Part shown: in pieces, positions 1 through 11,579 of the stretch
Layout: the number at the start of each line of letters is the position of its first letter
Numbering within the stretch: position 1 is the first letter of the stretch
Assembly (NCBI RefSeq): GCF_010183535.1
Contig: NC_071328.1
Coordinates: forward strand, 11,036,001 to 11,100,000
DNA from: Caenorhabditis remanei
Taxonomy: Eukaryota; Nematoda; Chromadorea; Rhabditida; Rhabditidae
Direction of reading: 5' to 3'
DNA: 64,000 nucleotides
Program-made: the position numbers and the translations under genes
The notes under the pieces: generated by a model
Told to the model about the DNA's origin: nothing
The model's database searches: none
Seen by the model: only the letters and a program-made list of their open reading frames with translations

Positions 1-486
1 GTCAAAGCATTAAAAGACAGTTTCACCTTTGTTTTGGCTATATTTTAAATTTCCTATAAAAACTTTTCTAATAACCAATTTTCCTAGTATTTTTCATTTC
101 TAGAATTGAAATTTTTTTAGCATTCAGCAAACTTTGTCTTAATTTTCTTTCTTTTTCACCCAAAATTTTGTTGTCGTTTTACGAGAAAGTTTAAAGGCGC
201 ATGAGGACAACGCGGAAAAAGGTCTCGCAACGAAACAACTATTGCCGTTGTGAAGAGGGAAAATAGCAATGTTCCTAAAAATCTTCCAAAATGCTTCCTT
301 TTGACCGTTTTCCGTGCTGAAAAATCGCTTTTAATCAATGTTTTGAGCTGAAAGAAGTATTTTTAGTCTTTTAATTTCAGAATCAGCAATTCAATTTTTA
401 CAGCTCTCTAAGAAAATATTTCTCAGTAATATTCTATAATTTTCAGTCTTTAAAACGTAATCTCACGCGATCCTTAATTCACCAAG
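1..486. promoter_or_regulatory. Upstream region of the rla-0 operon
   Basis: AT-rich leader with no convincing gene; the short open frames here have no homology I recognise. It should hold the promoter of the rla-0 cluster. A trans-splice acceptor (ATTTTCAG, ending at 448) lies 38 nt before the rla-0 ATG, so the mature mRNA probably carries a spliced leader. Confidence 0.5.
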
Positions 487-1513
487 ATGGTTAGGGAAGA
501 CAGATCTACTTGGAAGGCTAACTACTTCGTCAAGCTCATCGAGCTGTTCGAGGAATACCCGAAATGCCTTCTCGTCGGCGTTGACAATGTTGGATCCAAG
601 CAAATGCAGGAGATCCGTCAAGCCATGAGAGGTATCAGCTGACATCTCTGATTTAAATTTATTTTCTTGTTAAAGGTCACGCCGAGATTCTTATGGGAAA
701 GAACACCATGATCCGTAAGGCTCTCCGTGGTCATCTCGGAAAGAATCCATCCCTCGAGAAGTTGTTGCCACACATCGTCGAGAACGTCGGATTCGTCTTC
801 ACCAAGGAAGATCTTGGAGAGATCCGCTCCAAGCTTTTGGAAAACCGTAAAGGAGCTCCAGCCAAAGCAGGAGCTATCGCTCCATGCGATGTCAAGCTCC
901 CACCACAAAACACCGGAATGGGACCAGAGAAGACCTCTTTCTTCCAAGCTCTCCAAATCCCAACCAAGATCGCCAGAGGAACCATCGAGATCTTGAACGA
1001 GGTAAATCCAGGTTTTGAGAAATGTTTGTATTTTTTGTTTTTCAGGTTCACCTCATCAAGGAAGGAGACAAGGTTGGAGCTTCCGAGTCTGCTCTTCTCA
1101 ACATGTTGGGAGTAACTCCATTCTCGTACGGATTGGTTGTTCGCCAAGTCTACGATGACGGAACTCTCTACACTCCAGAAGTTTTGGATATGACCACCGA
1201 GGAGCTTCGCAAGCGTTTCCTTTCTGGAGTCCGCAACGTCGCTTCGGTCTCTTTGGCAATCAAGTACCCAACCCTTGCTTCCGTTGCCCATTCCTTGGCT
1301 TCTGGACTCCAAAACATGTTGGGAGTTGCCGCTGTCACCGATGTTTCCTTCAAGGAGGCCGAGACCATCAAGGCTTACATCGCCGACCCAAGCAAGTTCG
1401 CTTCTGCTGCTCCAGCCGCCGCCGCTGCCCCAGCTGCTGCTGCTCCAGCCGCCAAGAAGGAGGAGCCAAAGGAGGAATCCGACGACGACATGGGATTCGG
1501 TCTTTTCGACTAA
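487..1513 (+). CDS. rla-0: 60S acidic ribosomal protein P0
   Basis: Stalk base protein of the large ribosomal subunit (uL10); it anchors P1/P2 dimers at the GTPase-associated centre. Three exons, 487..631, 676..1001 and 1046..1513, give 312 residues, the family's usual length. The N-terminal rRNA-binding part includes the conserved stretch [11 protein letters not shown] (residues about 58-68). The C-terminus is an Ala/Pro hinge, then the universal acidic tail ending [10 protein letters not shown], the site shared with P1/P2. Codon use is strongly biased (GGA, CCA, AAG, GTC), typical of highly expressed worm genes. An AATAAA signal follows near 1541. The next gene's trans-splice site lies about 140 nt after the stop, which fits the first place in an operon. 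Identity is certain by sequence; the operon is inferred. Confidence 0.97.
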
Positions 1514-1678
1514 GTCCTCAAGTTGTTCTGAATTTGTTGTTAATAAAATGTTATTCAAAATTACCGTTGTTAGATATTACTGTGCGAAGTGTTTCATTAC
1601 ACTGATTTATCTATTCTTTTCATATATTTTTTTCGATTATCAAGAATTCGTTTCAGTTACTGGCCCATTCCTTTCAAG

Positions 1679-2483
1679 ATGCTGATCTACAAGGACATTT
1701 TCACCGGTGAGTCGTTGCCCGATCTGAAGCGCTCTAACCTGCGCTCTCCTTAAGCTAGTCTAGCTGCATGTAAAGATTACTGGAAGCGGCTGTACTGGAT
1801 GGCGTTCTGCCGGAAAGTGCGACTTATCCAGTTAATTTTTGTTGTGGATGGTAGATTGGCGAGTTATGAGCGGTAAATATGTCGGATAGTTGGGAGACTT
1901 GCGAAGTGGCAAATGGCATGGCGCTATACTTTGTGGGAATCTTATTTAAATATCCTAAATTTCAGATGACGAGCTTTCCTCTGATTCATTCCCAATGAAG
2001 TTGGTCGATGACCTCATCTACGAGTTCAAGGGAAGACACGTTGTTCGCAAGGAGGGCGAGATTGTCTTGGCCGGATCTAACCCATCTGCTGAGGAGGGAG
2101 GAGATGATGAGGGATCTGATGAGCATGTCGAACGCGGTATCGATATCGTCCTCAACCACAAGTTGGTCGAGATGAACTGTTACGAGGACGCCTCAATGTT
2201 CAAGGCTTACATCAAGAAGTTCATGAAGAACATCATTGACCACATGGAGAAGAACAACCGTGACAAAGCTGATGTTGATGCATTCAAGAAGAAGATTCAA
2301 GCTTGGGTTGTCAGCCTCTTGTCCAAGGATCGTTTCAAGACCCTTCAATTCTTCATTGGAGAGAAAGCAGCTGAAGGAGCCGAGAATGGACAAGTTGCCA
2401 TCATCGAGTACAGAGATGTCGACGGAACTGAGGTTCCAACTCTCCTGCTGGTCAAGGAAGCCATCGTCGAGGAGAAGTGCTAA
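1679..2483 (+). CDS. tct-1: Translationally controlled tumour protein (TCTP)
   Basis: Conserved TCTP, a small Mss4-like-fold protein linked to growth control, translation and cell survival. Exons 1679..1706 and 1966..2483 encode 181 residues, the normal length. The frame starts MLIYKDIFTDDE, runs through the helical hairpin (residues about 90-130, with NNRDKADVDAF), the FFIGE segment, and ends in Cys. The first exon holds only nine codons and a base. The 259-nt intron is unusually long for this compact locus and rich in inverted repeats. Trans-splice acceptor TTTCAG at 1651..1656. The gene lies 165 nt after rla-0, so both translation-related genes are probably co-transcribed. Codon bias is as strong as in rla-0. 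A diverged paralogue lies at 11.6 kb. Confidence 0.97.
1707..1965 (+). ncRNA. tct-1 intron 1, possible snoRNA host
   Basis: 259-nt intron with several inverted repeats: AGCGC (1728..1732) with GCGCT (1741..1745); AGCTAG/CTAGCT around 1753..1765; ACTGGAT (1794..1800) with ATCCAGT (1826..1832), where an alternative pairing puts CGGC (1787..1790) against GCCG (1809..1812). Introns of ribosomal-protein and TCTP genes often carry snoRNAs (human TPT1 hosts an H/ACA RNA, from memory). I could not place convincing H and ACA boxes, so this stays a candidate. Confidence 0.25.
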
Positions 2484-2632
2484 GCTTCACTGTTAAATCA
2501 TTTAATCTGTTTTTCAATGAATTATATATGATCCCCAGCTTATATCATATCGATTGCAACAAAAACATAAATTATTGTCTTCCGCGTATCTGGTGTAGAT
2601 TCTCTAACTTAACACAAAACAATAGCTTTCAA

Positions 2633-4413
2633 ATGATAAATGTAACCGAGTTTTGTCGTTTGGTGACGAATCATGAGCAAATCCTACTCTGTAAAGGTGT
2701 TGATTTTTTCGCGACGCGGGTGTGGGATAAACTGATCACTGAATGGAAAATGAGTCTTAATTCTTCAACGGTACTTGTGTTGTTCAATGTCAATGAGTCT
2801 TTTGGTCTTTCAGCCCGAGGAATTGATTTCATTCGCGAATTCCACACACAAAGAGTTGGAATGCAGGTTCCCAGATTCTCTGAAAGAACTGAAGTCCAAT
2901 CTGAAAAGACTTGAGTACAGTAGAAAGTTTGTTCAGAGTCCAGATAAACTTTGGGAGAAATGGACGGGCAGGAAGCCCGCAGCAAGTTTGCAGGTAGCTG
3001 TTGTATTAATAAAAATAAAATATTTGGTATTTCAGACTGAGTTCCGAACAATTACTTCAAACGAGTTATTACGGAAGAAAATCAAGTTGAAAAAGCAACA
3101 CGAAATAGATAGAATCATTGAGCTGATTTCACAAATTCAAACATTCATGGATCATGAGTCTGGATCCCAAAGTACTAATCCAGTTTCAAAAATCTGAGTT
3201 AATATAATATTGCAGATACAATTGACAGTGTCATTGATTTTGGTGCTGGAGTTGGGCATTTGTCTCGCATGATTTCACTCGTGAATAAGTTAGCAGTTAT
3301 GGCAGTCGAAGGAAATCATCAGGTACTTGATTATATATCGAATAAGTTTGATCGCTTGAATTTCAGTTTACTCTATCGGCTCACAATCTTGATGAAAAAC
3401 TGCTTCAAGATTCTAATATCAATTTGACAACGACTCCAATGCGATTCACTAGTTTCGTAACAGAAGAAATGGCAACTAAAGTGGACGATTTTGCTCAAAA
3501 CTCGGCTATTATCGTTGGCCTGCATTGTTGTGGGGATTTTTCGTCTACGATTCTGAAAGTATTCCTCAAAAGCCGAAAGGCTCGAGCTCTCGTACTATTC
3601 GGATGCTGCTATCACAAAGAATTCCAATGCTTCCATTTTCTAAATCCAGATAACAAAGATGCACAGACGTTAAATGTAAGAGAATATATTAAGAGAAATA
3701 CCCAATGATTATTTTTTCCAGGATACAAAACTCCAAACTTCCACAGTTTTTCCGTTAAGTCGAAAATGGAAAGGATGTGATTTGAGTTACAATCATCGAG
3801 AAATCGCCTGCCACAACAATGAAAACATGGCCAGTCGGTTCGGCAAAACTGTAAGCGGTGCAATTCAAATGAAAAACTGTCTACGATTCACTGCTTACAG
3901 AGCGCTGATAGTTCACGATATGCCCGCGCTCATCTCGAAAAATGGATTTGGGAAGTATCCGACTCGCCATCTGACAGAAATATTGGAATGTGTTCGGTTC
4001 GAATTTGATTGATACTTCAAGATATCAAAACAAAATATTTCAGGTGAAGTGCGTCGATAATAAGACAACCTTCGAGGAATATATTCGAAAAGCTTTAGCA
4101 AAACGTGGAAACCATTTGCTGGAAAAAGTTTTAAGGGTAATATTGTATATATATAACGCCTTAAATTTTAATAAATTGGTTTCAGATCATCCCCAAATCC
4201 GAGTTGTCTAGTTTTGTGTCATCGTTCAAAAGTTCTCAGTTCGATTCATTCGACGTGTTGCGCCTAATGTTTGCTCCTGCAATCGAATCAGCAATTATTG
4301 ACGACAGAATATCGTTTCTACAAGAAAATGGTGTAAATGCTCAATGTATTCCTCTTTTCGATCCTACTATTTCACCAAGAAATCTTGCCATTATTGCTTA
4401 TAAACATTGTTAA
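2633..4413 (+). CDS. METTL25/RRNAD1-like methyltransferase
   Basis: Putative SAM-dependent methyltransferase of the METTL25/RRNAD1 family; substrate not known from sequence. Eight exons (2633..2770, 2814..2993, 3036..3171, 3216..3322, 3367..3675, 3722..3991, 4044..4136, 4186..4413) encode 486 residues. SAM motif I appears as VIDFGAGVGHLSR, followed by a Glu in AVEGNH. Further family hallmarks are GLHCCGDFSS and the double-Cys GCCYHK. A C-terminal block FEEYIRKALAKRG and PLFDPTISPRNLA also fits the family. The C. elegans counterpart is, I believe, F25H2.12. It starts 149 nt after the tct-1 stop and ends 118 nt before rtel-1, so it is probably operonic. Exon 6 could be shortened by a cryptic GTAAG at 3850, but that breaks the conserved AYRAL segment, so I kept it whole. 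Confidence 0.88.
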
Positions 4414-4531
4414 TACTTGAAGTTATATAATCCTTTGGTTTGACTTTTTTCAGTGTGCCGTGTTTTTGGTTTTCAATCCAATATTTCCTTAGTTTATTTA
4501 TTCTAACTTCATCACTTTTTTTTCCTTGAGA

Positions 4532-7500
4532 ATGTCGCCAAAGCCAACATCTTCAGCAACGACAGAAGTATGGGTTAACACAAAAGTCTGTGTAAAGTTT
4601 CCATTCGAACCATATGAATGTCAACGAATTTTCATGAAAAATGTAGTTGATGTTCTGGATCGGGTTAGTGAATTCTGTGAATCTGTGAAATCTCTAACCA
4701 ACTGTTTATTAGAAACTGGACGCAGCTCTTGAAAGTCCCACCGGAACCGGAAAAACTTTGTCTCTTCTCTGTTCAACTCTGGCTTGGGTACAAAAGCAAA
4801 AGGAAATCAAGCCATTAGATTTTTCTACTTGGCAATCATCCGGAGCTGGAGGAGCCGAGAAAACAGAAGAGAAGCTGAAAAATTCATTTATTCCAACCAT
4901 CTTTTACGCATCAAGAACTCATTCACAGCTGGAACAAGTTGTTCACGAATTGAATAGAACTGAATACAAATGGGTCAAAACGACAATTCTCGGATCTCGT
5001 GAACACTTTTGCATCAATCAGAAAGTGAAGAAAATCAAAGAATCTAATCGGCAATCTCATGTGTGCCGGGGATTAGTCTCGAAACGAGCATGTCATTACT
5101 ACAACAAATTTGATGCAATGACCACTGACAAGATGAATGAAGTTTTAGACAAAGGGGAGGCTATGGATATTGAAGATTTCGTGAAACTTGGAACACAAAA
5201 TTCGTATGTTTACTCTCAACTATAAAAGCTATAAATAAAGTGTTTCATTTCAGGCTCTGTCCATATTTTATGTCTCGACAACGATCTGAAACAGCTGAGC
5301 TTATTCTTCTTCCTTATAACTATATCATCGATCCAAAAATGAGAAGACGATATAAATTAGACTTAAAGAATTCAATTGTGATTTTCGACGAAGCTCACAA
5401 TTTGGAATCAATATGTGAATCGAATGCGTCTGCTGAACTTTCATCAACCAATATTGCGTTGTGCATTGAGGAGTTGAAAAAAGTGTTGGCATTGTTGGTA
5501 GATGAAGAGGAGACCGCCCGAGCTGAAGCTGATATGGATACAGAAGCTTTCGGAAATCAGAAGATTGATTTGACGAAAAAGTTAATCGAGAACTTAAGAA
5601 CAGAAGATTTAATGGCAGTTCTTGAGAAAGTTTTCTTATTAGAAGAAGAGTTGGATAAACTATACGAATCGAACCTGCTTAAGGTATCGTAAGGGCCAGT
5701 TTCCAATATTTTATTTATTTTATTTTTTCAGCCCGTTCCACCATTGGATGGAAAAGCCAGCGACGGAGAAATTCTTCTGGAAACTCTCGCAAAGTCAGGA
5801 TTCGATGGAAATTCAGTTGAACGACTGGTAGATATTCTCCGTGATGCCATTTCGTATTTATTGTCGAAAAATGAAGAAGTGGCACTGACAGAGAAAGGCG
5901 ATGGAATGGAAAGAGTTGCTGACTTTCTGCTTTCTATTTTTTCGACTCATGCTCAAGAAGTTGCAGCTTCGGTTGGAGATGAAAGCATCAAGGTACAGTG
6001 TGCATAAACAGCTTTTCATTAAAATTAAAGTTATCGAGTAGAGAACAATTACTAATTGTTAAAAGCATTCTTGATGTAAGACACAATTCCTGATCGTGGA
6101 TCACATTTCTTCAATTCTGCCTCTTCTGAAATATCCGACGTCACTTTAGAAGTCTCCGCCAGTTCCTGAAACTCCCACTATGATTATTGTGTTTCCTCGG
6201 TACACAATACCGTAAAACCAATAGTTTGTTGCTGACGTCTTCTGAAGATCATCCCACGTTTCTTCGGAACATCAGGAGTTGGTGGTGCCATCGTAGATGA
6301 CGCGGTTGTACTGCTCGTGCCACGTTCTGATCTCTCAGTTGGACAAGTTGATTGATCAGCTGAAAAGGATGGAAAACGAAGTAGTGAGCCTCCTTTTTCG
6401 CAATTAGGCAATGGCTTGTCGATTTTAATCCATTGTTGCAAAAGTGTTAGTTCACGAAGAGCGATTTCAAGAGCATCAGCTTCCAATGGCAAGGAAGCGA
6501 GATCTTCATTAGCTGGAAAACATGTGTTTTTTTTTGTGTTCCACTTGCGAATGCAAACTTTTCTTTTCTATTTTATTTACTAGATCTGCAGCATTTTTCA
6601 AAGTTGCTTTCATTGCTAACTCCCCATCTACACTTGGAGCCGGAGAACTACGAACTAAAACAGGACGGCATGCGATCATTCTGAAAATATCATAACTCTG
6701 AATGTTTTTAAGTCATGAGAGATTACTCAATGAATTCCATTTTTCTAGATTTGAGCATCAAGTTCTTCGCTTGTTTGTAGAGAGCTTTAGTCTGATTTCC
6801 GACCAACATCTCATCGTTTATCCCCAAAAGTTGATCTCCAACCAGTAGTCCAAAACTGATGGCAGTTTTCGATCGAATCTAGAATAAATTTTTTACTCTA
6901 TGTGACCCTCCATTTGTAATCCTACATGATTGACTAGAAGTCGTTTCTTCTCAGACCTCAAATACAATCCAGCAGCTCTGTTGTTACAGTAAACTTTAAC
7001 AGAAAAGTAGTGGAGACGATCATCCGGTGGAGGAGAAAGACGATCAAGTTGGCTTCTCGTTAGACATGAAATATTCCATGCACGGATCACGACAAAAGTT
7101 ACTTTAGTTTTCTGAAAATCTAGCTTCTGAACATTCAAAAGTTCCTTGTCAAGTTGAAAACGATTCCAGATTGGAATTCCATTGAAACTCGATATTTGAT
7201 CTCCTGGCATAAAGCAAGACATCAATTCACGTTTCACCGAAGTGATTACCATATTTCTATTAGTGTTGATGGAGTTGAGAAACTGGAATTCAAGAGTTGC
7301 ATAGTTAAGGGTACATCTCAATCCTGACCTGTGTTACATTTTCCAATTCAAAACAAACAGTAACTGGAACGAAATGTGATGAAGGCATACTTGAAATGTT
7401 CGGTGAATTGATTGGAGATGGATCAGGAGAGTACATAGATACGCGATTGATATCTTCCTCCTCATTAGCATCAATGACATCAAAAGAGCGTTGTTCCGAA

Positions 7501-9861
7501 CTTTGTTGCATTTTCTCTCGACTCCCTCTATTCTTTATCTGAAAATGTTTCATAAAACCTTATTCCTTATTTCACTCCCCTTATATTTAGGTGATCTGGC
7601 GTTCATAGAGGAGGCTTCAGAATTCGGAAGTTTCTTGTTGGTTTCAATATTTCTTTGCTTGATTGCTTTTTTATCTCCTGTAGACGACGCCATATCGAAT
7701 TCTATATCCGATAGAGAGAATCAAATTATAATGAAGTTCTAGTAGATATTTTAAACCGTAGCAGGAAATAGGGTGCTGAGAAATTTGGGATTAGTGAACC
7801 AGGGAAGTGTCTCATTACTCTAAAGTTAAATATTTGGTAGATTTCTAATAATTAAGTTGTTTCAGCTCGCTGACCGTGTGGATCCAAAGACAATAGCTCG
7901 AAACTGCAAACTGTATATTCGGAGAGAAGATGGAAAACTCACTATTAAATATTTCTGCTTCCAAGCGTCCATCTCAATGAGAATGCTCAAAATGCGAGGT
8001 GTTCGGAACGTTTTGCTCGCCAGTGGAACTCTCTCACCGATTCAGGCGTTCACTTATAATATGGGGCTGTATGTAGTTTTGAGCACACGAAAAGTTGCTT
8101 AACTCCAATTTTCAGAAATTTCGGAGCGATTCTGGAGAATGAACATGCTCTGAAGCAAGTCCCAGTTCTTACTTCAATCGTAACACGTGGAAAGCATGGA
8201 GGGCTCACTGGATCATTCCAAAATAGGAAGAACGTTAACTACGTGTCAGATGTAGCCGAAGCATTGATTCGAATGATGGAAGCGACACCCCAAGGAATCT
8301 TAGTATTCTTCTCTTCATATTCTCAAATGGACGAACTGGTTGCCACGTGGAAAACAATGAAATCTGCAGAAAACTCTACAGATACATTTTGGGCCAGAAT
8401 GGAAAAAAGTAAGAGAGTTGTTGTTGAGCCGAGAGCAAAAGAAGAGCTTGCAGCTGTTCGTCTCAAATATACACTGGTAAATTTATATAAATTAGACGGT
8501 CTGAACTTTCATGTTGTTTAGGGAGTATCCGAACCTCACGGAGCTGCTTTACTTGCAGTTTGTCGTGGAAAAGTTTCAGAAGGAATTGATTTTTGTGATG
8601 CCGAATCAAGAGCTGTAATTATTGTTGGAATTCCATATCCACCGATTCATGATGAGAGGGTTGTGCTGAAAAAGAAGTATCTGGATGATTTGATGGGTAG
8701 AAAAGATGTGACACACGAGAAACAATCATCTACCGATTGGTATCAAATGGAGGCGTTTCGAGCTGTAAACCAGGCCATTGGACGTGTTCTTCGACACAAA
8801 AATGATTTCGGAACGGTCGTTTTATTAGACACAAGATATGCAACTGCGAAGCCAGAGATGTTTCCAAAATGGTTGAGAAGTACGATCAGTCGAATGGATT
8901 CTGATAATTGTGCTCTGAAAACTGCTCGATTTTTCAAAGAGAGATGTCATTTGATTGAGGTTTCCTCTTTTTTTTAAAAATACTTTTTAATTTCGAATAT
9001 TTCCAGAACTCCAAAGTGGATTACATCAAAAAACAAGCAAAGCAATGCAAATCGTTTAGTCAAGCGAAAAAATCATTTCCGTCGAATCCAAGAGATGATA
9101 TAACAGAGATCACTTTAGAGGACATGTTCTCACCGGCAAATATGATGTTGGAGAAAAAAGAGAGTAATAAATTGATGTCTTCATCTGTCAAGCCTTCCTT
9201 GTCATCTGTGTTCAGTCTACCTACTGTAAGATAGCGAAGAAAACTCGGAAGCTGAGTACATATGTTTTCAGAACGAGGATGAATTGAAAATAAAGAAATG
9301 GGAACAAGAGAACGACAGTCAGTCCACTACATCGTCGGTTTCAGACAGCAATAAACGGAAGTTCAAAACTGAAATTCCTGTTTCTTCATCTCAAATTTCG
9401 AATCAAAGAAGTGAACCGCCTAAAAAGAAGAAATTGATTCTGCTGGTGACTTATCAACTAATCTTCATTTTCTAAAAATAACCTTTCAGACCCGTGAAAC
9501 ACTGCCTGAAAAATATCAAAAAGCACTTGATATCCCAACATCAGAACTAACAAAAGGAGTCAGTTTCTTACCCTCCTCCATATATTCTTACTTACATTGA
9601 AACCATTTTCAGATGTCATATGAAAATCAAAAACAGTTTGTTGCCACGCTGAAAGGATACAAAGCTACAAGTATCGAATGGGAAGAAGTTTTTCAACGTC
9701 TTCGGCCTATTTTTGTTCCCGAGAAGCCTGAATTGTTCATCAGTATGTGAAGATGATTAGTAGTCTAGAATATTATTTTTATTACAGGTTGTTCGAATAT
9801 TCTTCGGTCGGAAGACAAAATGAAGTACTTGAGAAAAGCGTTGTCGTCGAAGATATACTAA
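4532..9861 (+). CDS. rtel-1: RTEL-1 anti-recombinase DNA helicase
   Basis: XPD-like superfamily 2 iron-sulfur helicase that disassembles D-loops, limits crossovers and protects telomeres. Twelve exons (4532..4663, 4713..5203, 5254..5683, 5732..5992, 7866..8068, 8116..8476, 8522..8959, 9007..9225, 9272..9445, 9490..9558, 9613..9742, 9788..9861) encode 993 residues. Visible motifs: Walker A SPTGTGKT (52-59), Fe-S cysteines between about 130 and 210 (EHFC, HVC, RACHYY, LCPYF), the DEAH box (253-256), LASGTLSP, and motif VI with QAIGRVLRHKND. The C-terminal part (about 870-960) resembles the harmonin-N-like domain of RTEL proteins. Intron 4 (5993..7865) is 1.9 kb and contains an entire opposite-strand gene. 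A trans-splice acceptor TTTTTTCAG ends at 4453, 118 nt after the preceding gene starts its 3' end, consistent with a downstream operon position. Confidence 0.96.
6052..7511 (-). CDS. Two-PDZ-domain protein nested in rtel-1 intron 4
   Basis: Unnamed PDZ protein of a nematode-type family; partner unknown. Exons on the minus strand, in order: 7511..7329, 7282..6926, 6878..6727, 6680..6559, 6512..6211, 6165..6052, giving 409 residues. All five introns are 45-47 nt, strong support for the model. PDZ1 spans about residues 47-135 (VPVTVCFELENV, then NMVITSV, then MPGDQISSFNG). PDZ2 spans about 150-235 (FSVKVYCNN, then GLLVGDQLLGIN). The C-terminus holds basic RRRQQQ and ends KNAFNN. A trans-splice-like acceptor TTTTCAG lies just upstream (7539..7545), supporting the start at 7511. 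An open 46-codon frame at 7555..7693 could be an extra 5' exon, but I found no legal splice to join it. The gene lies wholly inside rtel-1 in opposite orientation. Confidence 0.82.
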
Positions 9862-11579
9862 TTTATAGAATGATTTTTATTGCAAATCCTCATTAATTCT
9901 GTGTAAATTGCCCACATTGACCTCATTGATTCATTATCGGTTGAAGTAAAACTTGTCTATTTTCTCAATTTGATTTGATAAATCTATTTTTCACGATCTT
10001 CTGTTCCTTTTTCGTCATCTTCCTCCCTCAGAAAACTTTCAAATTCTCACGTAATCTGCCTCAAAACCACATGTCTTTGCTCAAGAACCATGTCTCGATG
10101 TTCGATCTTCCGTAATAATTTCAACGACAAATCACTTATCAACAATTATCAACCGGTTTTTTGTCCACTTTTTGTATGAGAGGGGCCACGAGACATTGAA
10201 ATGAAGTGACATGGAGAAGACGAAAAAGATGAAGACAAGAGAGAGGGGATGGGCTTGAAGATTGCAGTTAGATGATGAAAACTTTCTTTTTTTTTACTTT
10301 ATTCTGTTTCAATTCTTTTAGAATGGTCATTTGAAATTGAATTAGGTGATGCATGAATTCAGATTAACATGAACTGTCTTATACTATGAAATTCAGATTA
10401 ATTCTGGAATTCTGAATGAAACGATCTCTATGCTTATAGTTCCTCGTTGGCGGGTTTCTTATTCGTTCATCGTCAAATTTCCTTCTGCTTTTTCATCTTC
10501 CTCTTCCTCAAACTACACGTCATCTCTTTCATTTCCTGACCATATCATATACATGCTAAACATGGCCAAAGTCCATAGAGACATTGCGTCAAAAGATCTC
10601 AATCAAGATCACGTTTCTTGTTCTTTCAATTATTGAAAATCAGTTTCATGTTTCCTCGATTTGGGAGAATTCCCAACTCGGTACGTCTTCTTATTCAAAT
10701 AATACATAGATCATTTTATCAAAACTTCTTGACAAGAACCTAGCGGAACCATATAGTTACAACTGATATTATGTTATCTTATCATGAAATTTTTGTAGAC
10801 GAACATATTCGAATACATCACTGACAAAAAAAGTTTTTCATTTCGACATTTTCAGATAAATATTTTAAAGGATTAGCGCGGAACTTTGGGTCGTCTCCTT
10901 CTCACAATGCCAGTTTTCATTATTTTTGAAAAATCACAGAACTGACTAAATCATAACTGATTTCGAAACTCCGATTTTTGATAAAGCGTGACAAAGTTAA
11001 AAGACGTCCGAAGTTTTTTTTATACTTAAAAATTCGGTTTTCTAGTTGAGATCTTTTCTTTTGAACAAAGAACAAAGAGTTCAAAACGAAGTGACGACAG
11101 GAAAAAAGCTAGTCCCAAGACGTTTCAGCTGGGCTCAACTCTTCTTAATCTCAATCAAATGTAGTTATAATTCGAAACATCTACGTGCTTTCCAGACGAT
11201 ATAGTGGATCTTTTAGATGCCTTCCCTTTCTTCTTCTTTTTCCTATTTTTTTCAATTTATTCAATCCATTTCTAATCTTCAGACGGCAATCAAAAATCCT
11301 TTCTTTTTCTTCTCTTATTCTTTAATAGGCATCGTCTATATTCTCTTTTGACCATGATCTTTTGTTGAGAAAAACTATGAAATCTATCGAATTCTTTTCT
11401 TTTTTTTCTGAAATTAATATGAAGGAAGATTCACATCGAATCTCAATGCATTTTCTCATTTCTCCAAACATTTTTTAGCTTCGAACAACTAATTTTATCT
11501 GATTTTCTGTTTATCGCAAGACTCCAATTCCCATTATTTTATTCTTCTTTCTTCTTTGAATTCACAATATTTTCAGAAA
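9862..11579. other. Intergenic region, no gene seen
   Basis: Holds the rtel-1 3' end and the presumed promoter of the TCTP-like gene. A 68-codon open frame at 10430..10636 is low-complexity and unsupported. Pyrimidine-rich stretches are common towards 11.2-11.5 kb. A splice or trans-splice acceptor TTTCAG ends at 11576, four bases before the next ATG. Confidence 0.5.

Noticed and set aside
10430..10636. 68-codon open frame after rtel-1
   Set aside because: Ser-run composition, no upstream acceptor or partner exon, no similarity recognised.
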